From positions 1 to 64,000 of the forward strand of contig JACRCQ010000045.1 of the NCBI GenBank assembly GCA_016218915.1: a stretch of 64,000 nucleotides of DNA. The letters are read 5' to 3'. Below are positions 36,215 to 45,500 of the stretch, one piece after another. Both the position numbers and the translations under genes were made by a program. The first letter of the stretch is position 1; the number at the start of each line of letters is the position of its first letter. The DNA is from Deltaproteobacteria bacterium. GTDB taxonomy: Bacteria; Myxococcota_A; Polyangia; Polyangiales; Polyangiaceae. The notes under the pieces are model-generated. The model saw only the letters and a list, made by a program, of their open reading frames with translations. It searched no databases and was not told the origin of the DNA.

Positions 36215-38671
36215 ATGAAACGCCGATCCGAAGACTGCCGCCTGCACCTGCAGATCACCATTCTCTGGGATGACACCGTGCTCGACGTGCGGGAGATCCG
36301 GCAAGGCGACAGCTTCTGGGTGGGCGACGGCACGCGCGCCGGCTTCCCGTGCGACTTCGTGGTGCCTGCTGAGGTGCTCGGCGCCAGCGCGATGCAGCTG
36401 GTGGATCCCAAGCGCGTGCTGGCCCCGGGCGATCGGCTCGAGACCAGGGTGGGGCCCTTGACGTTCGTGATGTTGGCGCACGCCGCGGATGCGAAGCTCG
36501 CTTCGGTCCTTCGATCGGGCCGCCCATGGAAGCACGCGCTGTACGTAGCCGGCTCGGCGTGTCTACACGGGGCGCTGCTCGCGGCTGCGATGTTCTACAG
36601 CCCGCCGCTCGGCCTGACCGATCACGAAGCAGTCACCCGCGATCAGCTGTTCATCATGCAGCAGTACCTGAACGCGTCGGCCGAACGGGAGATGGAGGAG
36701 CGCGAGACCGAGCAGGTGGTCCAGGACGGCGCTGACAATCGGGAGGGCGGCTCTGGAGTGCGAGGCAAGGGCGAAGAGGGTTCGATGGGCAACCCGAGCT
36801 CGCGGAACGCGGACAAGCGCTACGGAGTCCAGGGTCCACGCGACAATTCGGATGCGCACGCCTCGCGATCCTCGGCGCTGCGCGAATCCGCGGAGTTCGG
36901 CATGATCGGCCTGCTCAACCATGGTGCAGTGGGCGATCCCTATGCGCCATCAGCTCCGTGGGGGCGCGACGACTCGCTCGGCACGGATCCGATCAGCGCG
37001 CGCGGCAACCTGTGGGGAGACGCCTTCGGTGCAGGAGGATTGGGTTTGAGCGGGATCGGCGCAGGCGGCGGCGGAAGAGGACAGGGTATCGGCGCGGGCA
37101 CCGGCGCAGGCTCGGGGCGCCTGGCCGCACCCCCGCCTCGACCGACGTATGTGGAGCCCGAAGAGACCCCGATCGATCCGAACGGGCGATTTGCGACGAC
37201 GTACCGGCCTGGGCATGGGCACCTCGCCGCATTCGAGTCCGCAGTGGCACGCGGCATCCTGCCGCCCACGGCCCGGGAGCTGGTCAGCGACATCGGGGCG
37301 AGCTATGCGCCGCAGATCCCACCCCCCAAGGACAGGGCGCTTGCCTACGAAGCGCGGACCGAGCGCGCGAGCCTGCCGCCTTCCGGCGGCTCGACCCACG
37401 TCCGTCTCGCTCTGCGGTCCTCCCAGAAGCTCCCGACAGACCGTCCCCATCTGTCCGTCCACCTCGTCCTCGATGTGAGCGGGTCCATGGATGGCGAATC
37501 GATCCTGCGGGCCAAAGAAGCGGCGAACCGGCTCGTGGACAAGCTGGCGCCGACCGACGACTTCTCGCTGGTGACCTTCTCGAGCGGGGCAGACGTACGG
37601 GTCGCGGACCAGCCGGTGGGCCCCAACCGAGCGTCGATCCACCGGGTGATCGATCAAGTGCGGACCGAGGGCGGGACCAACATCGAGGCCGGGCTTCGAC
37701 AGGGGTATGCGGAGGCGGCGAAGAAGACGATTCCAGCGGACGCGGTGCGCGTGGTGCTTCTGCTGTCCGACGGAAGAGCCAACATCGGCTTGAGGAGCCG
37801 TCCCCAGCTGTCCGCCCTGGCGCTCGACGCGTTCCAGGCGGGCGTGCAGACGAGCACGTTCGGGCTCGGGGCCGACTACGATGGCGAGCTGATGAGCGCG
37901 GTCGCATCAGACGGCGCCGGGGCGTACTACTACCTGCGGGACGGCGAGCAGATCGGGCCGGCGCTTGCGACGGAAGTGGACAAGCGGCTCGATCCAGCGG
38001 CGACGGCTGTGGAGGTGCGGGTGCGGCTGCGTGACGACATCAAGCTGCTGCGGGTCTACGGGTCGAGGCGCCTGGGAGAAGAGGAGACCGCGCGGGTGCG
38101 GGCCGCAGAGGTGGCGGCGGACCAGCAGGCAGAAAAGAAGTTCGCGATCAAGCGAGATCGACAGGAGGATCGCGACGGGGGGATGAGATTCTTCATCCCG
38201 GCTTTTGCGACCAACGACGCGTATGCGTTGCTAATCAAGGTGGCGGCCCCGGCCGGGACCGGGTCTCGGGACGCTGGGCTGGTCGAGTTGAGGTACAAGG
38301 ACCGGATCTCATCGCGAAATGTCTATGAGGAGATCCCGATCCGGCTGTCGTATGCGAGCAGCGACGGGGAGAGCGCGCTGACGGCCGATGCGTCGGTCAC
38401 CCGCACGGTTCAGGGATTTTTGGCTGGTGAAACGCTGCTGACCGCGGCGACGCGCCTGGATCGGGGCGATCGGGGGGGCGCAGCCTTGCTGCTGGAAGAA
38501 CGGGAGAGAATCCTGCGGCAGGCGGCCACGACGTTGCAGGAGCCGGGCTTCGTGACGGATGCGAACCGGTTCGCGCGGCTTCGGTCCCATGTGGACGGCC
38601 GGGGCCCGGAGGGCGAGCCCAGGGCCCTGGCCATGCTCCTGGAGACCGCCGCCCGCTCGCATTTGCATTGA
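36215..38671 (+). CDS. VWA-domain protein with N-terminal cytoplasmic domain, TM segment and Gly-rich linker
   Basis: LVLDVSGSMDGESI (MIDAS DxSxS); TM segment ALYVAGSACLHGALLAAAMFY; GIGAGGGGRGQGIGAGTGAGSG linker. Confidence 0.8.
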   Translation: MKRRSEDCRLHLQITILWDDTVLDVREIRQGDSFWVGDGTRAGFPCDFVVPAEVLGASAMQLVDPKRVLAPGDRLETRVGPLTFVMLAHAADAKLASVLRSGRPWKHALYVAGSACLHGALLAAAMFYSPPLGLTDHEAVTRDQLFIMQQYLNASAEREMEERETEQVVQDGADNREGGSGVRGKGEEGSMGNPSSRNADKRYGVQGPRDNSDAHASRSSALRESAEFGMIGLLNHGAVGDPYAPSAPWGRDDSLGTDPISARGNLWGDAFGAGGLGLSGIGAGGGGRGQGIGAGTGAGSGRLAAPPPRPTYVEPEETPIDPNGRFATTYRPGHGHLAAFESAVARGILPPTARELVSDIGASYAPQIPPPKDRALAYEARTERASLPPSGGSTHVRLALRSSQKLPTDRPHLSVHLVLDVSGSMDGESILRAKEAANRLVDKLAPTDDFSLVTFSSGADVRVADQPVGPNRASIHRVIDQVRTEGGTNIEAGLRQGYAEAAKKTIPADAVRVVLLLSDGRANIGLRSRPQLSALALDAFQAGVQTSTFGLGADYDGELMSAVASDGAGAYYYLRDGEQIGPALATEVDKRLDPAATAVEVRVRLRDDIKLLRVYGSRRLGEEETARVRAAEVAADQQAEKKFAIKRDRQEDRDGGMRFFIPAFATNDAYALLIKVAAPAGTGSRDAGLVELRYKDRISSRNVYEEIPIRLSYASSDGESALTADASVTRTVQGFLAGETLLTAATRLDRGDRGGAALLLEERERILRQAATTLQEPGFVTDANRFARLRSHVDGRGPEGEPRALAMLLETAARSHLH

Positions 38672-38744
38672 TCGCAGGTATGTGACAACCAGCGCAACGC
38701 GGCATTGTCGTTACGCCTCTCCTGCCGTAGTCTGCGGCTGCTAC

Positions 38745-41435
38745 ATGCCGGCGCCAGCACCGTCCTCCATCCCCGTCGGAACCGTCCTTGCGGGTAAGTA
38801 TCGTGTCACACGCGAGATAGGTCGCGGTGGCATGGCCGCTGTCTACGAAGCGCAGAATGTCGACATCGGCAAGCGCGTCGCAGTGAAGGTACTTAATCCA
38901 GAGCTGACGCATTCGACCGTGGTCGTCGAACGCTTCCTTCGCGAAGCCCGCGCAGCCGCCGCGGTCAACAGCCCGTACATCTGCGACGTCTACGACGCGG
39001 GCAAGCTCGACGATGGGCGGCCTTTCCTCGTGCTCGAGCTGCTCGAAGGCGAAAGCCTCTACGAGCAGATGATCAAGGTCCGTCGTTTCGACGTCCACGT
39101 GGTGGTTCGGATCTTCGGCCAGATCGCCAAGGGGCTGACCAAGGCGCACGACGCGAACATCATCCATCGCGATCTGAAGCCTGAGAACATCTTTCTGACC
39201 ACGAGTGACGACGGCGAAGTGGTTGCCAAGATCCTCGACTTCGGACTCGCCAAGTTCTACGAGCCGATCGGGGCCAACAAGGCGCAGCAGCGTCTCACGC
39301 GAGAAGGGGCCATCTTCGGCACCCCCGCCTACATGAGCCCGGAGCAGGTCAAGGGGCAGGGCGCGGTCGACAGCCGTGCCGATCTCTGGGCGCTGGGCTG
39401 CATGGTCTACGAGTGCCTGACAGGTCGCACCGTGTGGACGACCGATCAGGGAGTGGCGATGATTTTCGCGCAGGTCGCCACGGCTCAGCTGCCCCGCCCC
39501 ACCAAGCTTCGTCCGGACCTGCCCCCCACGTTCGACAAGTGGTTCCTCAAGGCGCTCGATCGAGATCCAAACAAGCGATTCCAGTCCGCCAAGGAGCTCG
39601 CCGAAGAGCTGGCCATCGCCCTGATGGTCACCAACCCGCGCGGCGTTCTGTCGATTCCCGAGGCACCGCCGCCGCCGCCGCCACCTCCTGGCACGCCTGC
39701 GCCTGCGCCTGCGCCCGCAGCAGCGCCTGCGCCTTCCGGCTCTGGGTCCAAGCCGAAAGACTCCGACAACTCTGCAGAGCCCATGGCGTTTGCCCCCACG
39801 CAGCCGCCTCCACCGCTGTCCGCAATCGAGCCCATGGAAGCGGCCGATGTTCCGAGCAAGTCCGCGGTCGAGCCCACGCCGTCCATGGATGCGACTGCAG
39901 CAACGGTCAAGCCTGAGCTCCGCGCCACCGCGGAATCACTGCCGCGCCGGCGGAACAACTCGATCGCCTGGACGCTGGGCGGTGCTGCGGTGGTCATCGT
40001 GGCGGGCGTGCTGTCGTGGCGATTCCTGGTACGTCCTGCAACCACCGGTCTGCCCACCGCGCTGACTGCATCGGGCTCGTCGTCAGCCCTGGGTTCTGCC
40101 TCCGGCCGTTCGGATGCGCCCCCCTCGAGCTCGGCGCACTTGCCGAAGTGGGCTGCGACGGTGCTGGTTGCGCAGGAGCAGCTGTCCAAGGGCGAGACCG
40201 AGCCCGCGCTCAAGAGCTTCAAGGAAGCTGCGGACACGGGAGGCGCCGGGGTAACCCGGCTGCTGCTCGAGCAGGCGACGATCGCTGCAGGGGGCAAGGG
40301 CCCGTGCAAGACCGTATCCATCGGCAGGCCTCGTCCGTTCGAGCTCACGGGCAATACGCGGCGGTCGACGGTTGCGATGACGCAGCGGGGCCCGGTGGTT
40401 GCCTGGACGGATGATCACGAGGTCGCTGGCCAGTGGCATGCCTACAGCATGCTGCTCGACTCGGCGATGCGGTCCGCGGGCGCACCGATCGACGTGACGC
40501 CGGAAGCGGTTGGCGTGCAGGATCCGAGGCTGTTCGTGGCCGACGATCGACTGATCCTGATGTACGGCGACGCAGCTGGAGCCACGCCGGGGATCTTCTT
40601 GCGGGTGCTCGATTCGACGGGCCGGATCACGGCGCCGCCGGTGCGCGTGAGCGAGAGCCGCGCTGCCGTGCAGTCGCCGTCGATCGCGCGCGGCCCGATC
40701 GGCGACTTCTGGCTCGCGTTCATCGACGAGCGCGACAAGACCTCTGACGACGTGTTTCTTCAGAAGCTGTCGCCGTCCCTTCGCCCTGCCCAGCCCGTGA
40801 TCCGCATCTCGGATCTCGTGGGCAAGGGCATTGCCAAGACCAAGGCGCGGATGCCGTCGATCGCGATTGCGTCGAGCAACATCCAGATCGTCTACCGGGT
40901 CGAGGACGCGCGCGATCACAGCATCATGCGTCAGAAGATCGCCCTGAACGATCCTGGGCTGGTCACGGGGCTGCCGGACCTCAAGGACAAGCACCCGACC
41001 AAGGATCGGGTGGTGGGCGAGCTCAAGCCGGTCACCGACAAGAAGATCGGCGGCGTGTGGCCCACGATCACCTGCGACACCAGCGGTTGCTTGATCGCGT
41101 GGCGCGACGATCCCAAGGGAGCGAGCGCGGCGTTCTTCGACCCGAACAGCTCTACCATCATCTGGCGCAAGAAGTTCTCTGCTGCAGCCACCCAGGTGAA
41201 CGTGATGCTCGACGGCTCCGGCAGAGGGCTGCTCGCTTGGTACGAAGCCGGGCGGCTGAAGGTCGCGTCGATCACGAAGGACGGCATGGGTGAAGCCGGG
41301 CTGGCAGGTCGAGTGCTTGGCGATCAACCGCGTCCGGAGCTTGCGCCGGGAGCCCAGGGCGAGTGGCTGATCACGTGGAACGACCTGGAGGCGCAGCACA
41401 TGGAGACCTACGTTGCGCGCGTGAGCTGTCGTTGA
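38745..41435 (+). CDS. Serine/threonine protein kinase with transmembrane segment and extracytoplasmic domain
   Basis: YRVTREIGRGGMAAVYEA, AVKVL, IIHRDLKPENIFL, KILDFGLAK, GTPAYMSPEQ; Pro/Ala linker and TM IAWTLGGAAVVIVAGVLSW. Confidence 0.92.
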   Translation: MPAPAPSSIPVGTVLAGKYRVTREIGRGGMAAVYEAQNVDIGKRVAVKVLNPELTHSTVVVERFLREARAAAAVNSPYICDVYDAGKLDDGRPFLVLELLEGESLYEQMIKVRRFDVHVVVRIFGQIAKGLTKAHDANIIHRDLKPENIFLTTSDDGEVVAKILDFGLAKFYEPIGANKAQQRLTREGAIFGTPAYMSPEQVKGQGAVDSRADLWALGCMVYECLTGRTVWTTDQGVAMIFAQVATAQLPRPTKLRPDLPPTFDKWFLKALDRDPNKRFQSAKELAEELAIALMVTNPRGVLSIPEAPPPPPPPPGTPAPAPAPAAAPAPSGSGSKPKDSDNSAEPMAFAPTQPPPPLSAIEPMEAADVPSKSAVEPTPSMDATAATVKPELRATAESLPRRRNNSIAWTLGGAAVVIVAGVLSWRFLVRPATTGLPTALTASGSSSALGSASGRSDAPPSSSAHLPKWAATVLVAQEQLSKGETEPALKSFKEAADTGGAGVTRLLLEQATIAAGGKGPCKTVSIGRPRPFELTGNTRRSTVAMTQRGPVVAWTDDHEVAGQWHAYSMLLDSAMRSAGAPIDVTPEAVGVQDPRLFVADDRLILMYGDAAGATPGIFLRVLDSTGRITAPPVRVSESRAAVQSPSIARGPIGDFWLAFIDERDKTSDDVFLQKLSPSLRPAQPVIRISDLVGKGIAKTKARMPSIAIASSNIQIVYRVEDARDHSIMRQKIALNDPGLVTGLPDLKDKHPTKDRVVGELKPVTDKKIGGVWPTITCDTSGCLIAWRDDPKGASAAFFDPNSSTIIWRKKFSAAATQVNVMLDGSGRGLLAWYEAGRLKVASITKDGMGEAGLAGRVLGDQPRPELAPGAQGEWLITWNDLEAQHMETYVARVSCR

Positions 41436-41448
41436 GGGAGGCGATGTC

Positions 41449-42027
41449 ATGCTGACCTTGCCCACGCGCGCAGCGCTTCGTGCGAGCCCCCTGCTCACGG
41501 CCCGCACCTACCTGCTGCCCATGGATCCTGCTGATTCGCAGGAGCTCTGGCAGGTCATCGAGGCGTCGCGCGCCTACCTGTTCCCCTGGCTCCCGTGGGT
41601 GCCGTACAACAGCGACGAGCCCTCCACGCGTCGCTTCGTGGAAGCGTGTGCGGCGGAATGGGATGCGGGCCGTGCGCTGCGCTTCATCATCCGCGACCGC
41701 AGCAACGGCCGTCTGCTCGGCGTGGTGGGCCTCGAATCCTGCGTGCACATCCACCGCTCGTGCGAGCTCGGCTACTGGCTGCGTCAGGACGCGCAACGGG
41801 GCGGTCTGATGACCGAGGCCTCGGCCGAGGTGATTCGCCTCGCCTTCGAGAACCTGAACGTCCATCGAATCCGGGTCGCTGCCGCCACCGACAACTATCG
41901 CTCGCTGGCCGTGATCCAGAGGCTCGGGTTCCGCTTCGAGGGCATAGCGCGCCAGGCCGAGTTCTGCGCTGGGCGCTGGCTCGACCACGCCGTCTGGTCG
42001 ATGCTGGAGACCGAGCGCAAGAAGTAG
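41449..42027 (+). CDS. GNAT acetyltransferase (RimJ/RimL-like)
   Basis: LGVVGLESC...CELGYWLRQDAQRGGLMTEA...NVHRIRVAAATDNYRSLAVIQRLGFRFEG. Confidence 0.9.
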   Translation: MLTLPTRAALRASPLLTARTYLLPMDPADSQELWQVIEASRAYLFPWLPWVPYNSDEPSTRRFVEACAAEWDAGRALRFIIRDRSNGRLLGVVGLESCVHIHRSCELGYWLRQDAQRGGLMTEASAEVIRLAFENLNVHRIRVAAATDNYRSLAVIQRLGFRFEGIARQAEFCAGRWLDHAVWSMLETERKK

Positions 42028-42102
42028 CTGGCGGCCCGCAAAAATCCAACGGAGCCCGAAGGGGTTGCGCCGCGTCTCGACGAGGTGGAAGGTGTTGGCT
42101 GG

Positions 42103-43626
42103 ATGGAGCGCACCTTCGCCGAACGCTTGCGGCACATGCGCCTGCCGCTCGTGCCCTTGCTTCCCGCGATCGTGGTCGTGGTGGGCGTGGCCACAGCCGT
42201 CGCCGTCGGAATGCTCGCGCTCTGGCACCTGCGCACCACTGCCGATCAGCTCTCTTCCACCCGCGCGGACGTGCTCGCATCCACGCTCGCCACTCGCCTT
42301 CGCGCGACCGCCATCGAGGATCGCTACGACTTCGCACGTCGTGCAGCGCGAAGGACCGGCGCCGAAGTGCTGGTCTGCACCCAGGATGGGGAGATCCACG
42401 TCGATGCCACCTTTGGGCCGCCGACGCGCACCGACATCGTCTCGCTGCTGATCGCCAGGCAGGGCGAGGTGCAGACGCGCATCGGTCGCACGCTCTACAG
42501 CTCGAGCCCGCTGGGGCCGCCGTTCCAGAACACCTCGGTGATGGTGTTCGTGCCCGCGCCGCTTCAGCCTGAAGGCGCCCAGGCCCTCGTGCGCTCGGTG
42601 GCCGGCCTGACAGCCCTGCTGATCGGCGTGGCAGCGATCGTGGCCTTCCTGTTCTCGCGCGACCTGCACGCTGACGTCGACTTCGTGCGCAGCCGCATCG
42701 CAGCCATGGCCGATCCCGGCTCGAGCCCCGCGGGGGAGCCGGTTCCCATCCGCGTTGCAGACCAGGTCGGTGTGCTCACCCACGCGTTCAACGTGCTGGT
42801 CGATCGATTCACGGCCGCGGAGCGCGCCTACCAGCGCGACATGCAGCGCGTCGCCTCTCTGGATCGCGACCGCTCCGCGTTTCTTGGGGCGCTCAGCCAC
42901 GAGCTGCGTACGCCGCTCAACGCGATCCTCGGTTTTGCCGACATCCTCTTGAGCGAGGTCGACGGCAAGCTCGAAGCGGACGCGAGGGAGAACCTGGAGA
43001 TGGTGCGTTCGAGCGGCTCGCACCTGCGCGGGCTCATCGACGACATCCTGGAGCTGTCCGCGATCGAGTCCGGCCAGCTGCGGCTGTCGCGCGCCATGGT
43101 CGACCTGCGGGCGATCGCCGAGGACGTCATGCGAGAAGCCTCGGCCAGGGTGATCGGCAAGCCCATCACGATGACGGTGACCGGAGACTCCCCTGCCCTG
43201 GTGTTCGCCGACGAGCGACGCATGTGGCAGATCCTGTCGAATCTGGTGGGCAACGCGGCCAAGTTCACGGCTCGCGGCTCGGTGAGCGTCAACATCGAGG
43301 TGGGAGAGCGCGAAGCGCAAATCTCGGTGACCGACACGGGCTCGGGAATTCCGCAAGCCGACATCGAGGCGATCTTCGACGAGTACCGCCAGCTCGGCAG
43401 CTCGAACCTGCGGGAGAAAGGCGCAGGGCTCGGCTTGTTCATCGCTCGCAAGCTCGTGACCATGCACGGTGGAACCATCGTCGTGCGAAGCGAGCTTGGC
43501 CAGGGCTCCGAGTTCACGGTGCGCGTTCCAGTCTGGGGCTCGGGCGAGCTCGCCGCAGCGGCTGGCGTCGAAGGAAGCTCCCGCGGACGGGCGCGGATTC
43601 TGTCGCCGGAGGGGTCTGGCGCATGA
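42103..43626 (+). CDS. Sensor histidine kinase
   Basis: Two TM segments, HAMP-like region, H-box FLGALSHELRTPLNAIL, N-box QILSNLVGNAAKFT, G1 VTDTGSGIP, G2 GAGLGLFIAR. Confidence 0.92.
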   Translation: MERTFAERLRHMRLPLVPLLPAIVVVVGVATAVAVGMLALWHLRTTADQLSSTRADVLASTLATRLRATAIEDRYDFARRAARRTGAEVLVCTQDGEIHVDATFGPPTRTDIVSLLIARQGEVQTRIGRTLYSSSPLGPPFQNTSVMVFVPAPLQPEGAQALVRSVAGLTALLIGVAAIVAFLFSRDLHADVDFVRSRIAAMADPGSSPAGEPVPIRVADQVGVLTHAFNVLVDRFTAAERAYQRDMQRVASLDRDRSAFLGALSHELRTPLNAILGFADILLSEVDGKLEADARENLEMVRSSGSHLRGLIDDILELSAIESGQLRLSRAMVDLRAIAEDVMREASARVIGKPITMTVTGDSPALVFADERRMWQILSNLVGNAAKFTARGSVSVNIEVGEREAQISVTDTGSGIPQADIEAIFDEYRQLGSSNLREKGAGLGLFIARKLVTMHGGTIVVRSELGQGSEFTVRVPVWGSGELAAAAGVEGSSRGRARILSPEGSGA

Positions 43627-45485
43627 ACGCCGCAGCAGGACGTCTTACCCAGGCCGTCATGGCAGCCTTGATCGTGGTGACGCTCGTCGCTGCCGCAGCG
43701 CTGGTCTTCGTGGCGCCTCGCTTCCTGCTGCTCGACCCGGGCATGGCGCCCAATGCCCTGATCAACGGAATCGAAGTCGGCTCGGTCACCATGACGCTGA
43801 CGCTGGTTGCGACATGGCTCCGCATGCGGCGCATGCGCTTCACGCTTCGTGCGCTCGGGCTCGGATCGCGATGGGTGGAGCCTGAGGAGCTCGACGCGCT
43901 GGATCGTGCGCCGGCGCAGGTCACGATCACGGCGCTCGCCATCGCGGTCGCCGGCATCGTGTCCACGCTGCTGCCCGGCCTTCGCCCGGAAGGCTTCGAC
44001 TTCGACTCCACGGCCAGCCTGGCGTTGCTCGCCATCACGATCGCTTGCGTCGCCGCGCTGCCGCTGTACGTGATCATCCGCCAGCGGGTGGCGCGCGCCA
44101 TCCAGCTTGCGCCCGAGGACTCCATCCGCGAGCTGCTCGAGCGGGTGAGCCGCAGGCCGGAGCCAGCCCAGCGCATCGTGAGCCGTGCACGGCTCGCCCT
44201 GCTCGCGCCGGTCGGTCTCGTGGGCTTCGGAGTGGCCCTGCTTGCGCACGCGCACGTGCTCTCGTTCGAGGCGCGCGGCCGGCTCGCCACCGCAACTGCG
44301 ATCGCGCAGGGCGCGCTGGAGCCGGTGCCGGGCCCGGTCCCGGATGCAGGCGAGCTCGATGCAGCGCAAGCGGCCGCGGAGCACGACTTCATCGTCCGTT
44401 TGAACCCCACCAGCGCGCCGTTCAGGATCGAGCGCAAGCCCACCGGGCGCGTGGTCGTGACCGTGCCTCTCGACGTCGGCCACGCAACCGTGTCGTTCGT
44501 GGGCACCACGATCATCGCCCTGACCGCCAGCGGTGTCGTCGTCGCCATCATCGCTGCTCTGCTCGCGTCCATGCTCGGTGCTGCCGTGGGCCGCACCGTG
44601 GCCGACGACCTCGCCCAGGCGACGCGCCGGGTCCAGCTGCTCGGCACAGAAGCGGTGTTGCGTGGAGAGCCCCGGATCGCGCGCCCGGCTCGCTATGCCA
44701 TGGTGGCCGCGCTCGGCGAAGCCATCGAGCGGCTGGCCGAGCGATTCCGGGTCTTCGCCTCGGCCCAGGAGCAGGCGATCGAAGCGCGCGAGGCGGCGCG
44801 ACGCATGCGCGGGCTGCTGTTCGCGAGCGTGAGCCACGACCTGAAGAGCCCGCTCAACTCCGTGCTGGGCTTTGCCGATCTCATCGACGAGCAGCAGATG
44901 TCGCCACCGCAGCAGGAGAGCCTCGACGTGATCAAGCGACGGGGCAGCGAGCTGCTCGGCCTGATCCAGACGATTCTCGACGCCGCACGCGTCGAGGCCG
45001 GTCAGCTGGTGGTGCAGAAGTCCAAGGCCGCGTTCGACGAGCTGGTGCTCTCCGCCGTGAACTCCGCCAGGGAGATCGCGGGACCAGGCGCGATCCAGAT
45101 CACGTTCGACATCGCTCCCTCTCTCCCCCCGGTCACCGTCGATCCCACGCGGGTCATCGAAGCGCTCGCCGCCCTGATTCGTCACGCCGTGCGCACCACC
45201 CACGAGGGACAGGTCCGCGTGATCGCCGAAGCGAGCGGCAATGGGCGCGACCTGGTGGTGGACATCGAGGCGCCGTCGCGCATGATCCCGGCGGCCAACC
45301 TCGCTCGGCTGCTGCTGCCCGACGGCGAGAGCACGATGCCGCGGAGCCTGGGCGGGCTCGCGCTCGGCCTGTCCCTCGCCAACTCCCTGCTCGTGCTCCA
45401 CGGCGGCAGCGTCGAAGTGTTCGACACCGCCGACGGGATCGTTCTTCGCGCGCGGGTGCCGATCGACGCCGAGCCGACGGCCTGA
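43623..45485 (+). CDS. Histidine-kinase-like protein with degenerate ATP-binding motifs
   Basis: H-box FASVSHDLKSPLNSVLGFADL; N-box (EALAALIRHAVRTT) and G1 (VDIEAPSRMI) deviate from consensus; overlaps the upstream kinase by 4 bp. Confidence 0.85.
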   Translation: MNAAAGRLTQAVMAALIVVTLVAAAALVFVAPRFLLLDPGMAPNALINGIEVGSVTMTLTLVATWLRMRRMRFTLRALGLGSRWVEPEELDALDRAPAQVTITALAIAVAGIVSTLLPGLRPEGFDFDSTASLALLAITIACVAALPLYVIIRQRVARAIQLAPEDSIRELLERVSRRPEPAQRIVSRARLALLAPVGLVGFGVALLAHAHVLSFEARGRLATATAIAQGALEPVPGPVPDAGELDAAQAAAEHDFIVRLNPTSAPFRIERKPTGRVVVTVPLDVGHATVSFVGTTIIALTASGVVVAIIAALLASMLGAAVGRTVADDLAQATRRVQLLGTEAVLRGEPRIARPARYAMVAALGEAIERLAERFRVFASAQEQAIEAREAARRMRGLLFASVSHDLKSPLNSVLGFADLIDEQQMSPPQQESLDVIKRRGSELLGLIQTILDAARVEAGQLVVQKSKAAFDELVLSAVNSAREIAGPGAIQITFDIAPSLPPVTVDPTRVIEALAALIRHAVRTTHEGQVRVIAEASGNGRDLVVDIEAPSRMIPAANLARLLLPDGESTMPRSLGGLALGLSLANSLLVLHGGSVEVFDTADGIVLRARVPIDAEPTA

Positions 45486-45500
45486 CCGGCCAGCTCTCCC

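Noticed and set aside
41371-45401. Long minus-strand ORFs (698 aa and 857 aa) opposite GNAT and histidine kinases
   Set aside because: Plus-strand frames contain intact GNAT and kinase motifs; minus frames are His/Arg-rich shadow ORFs.
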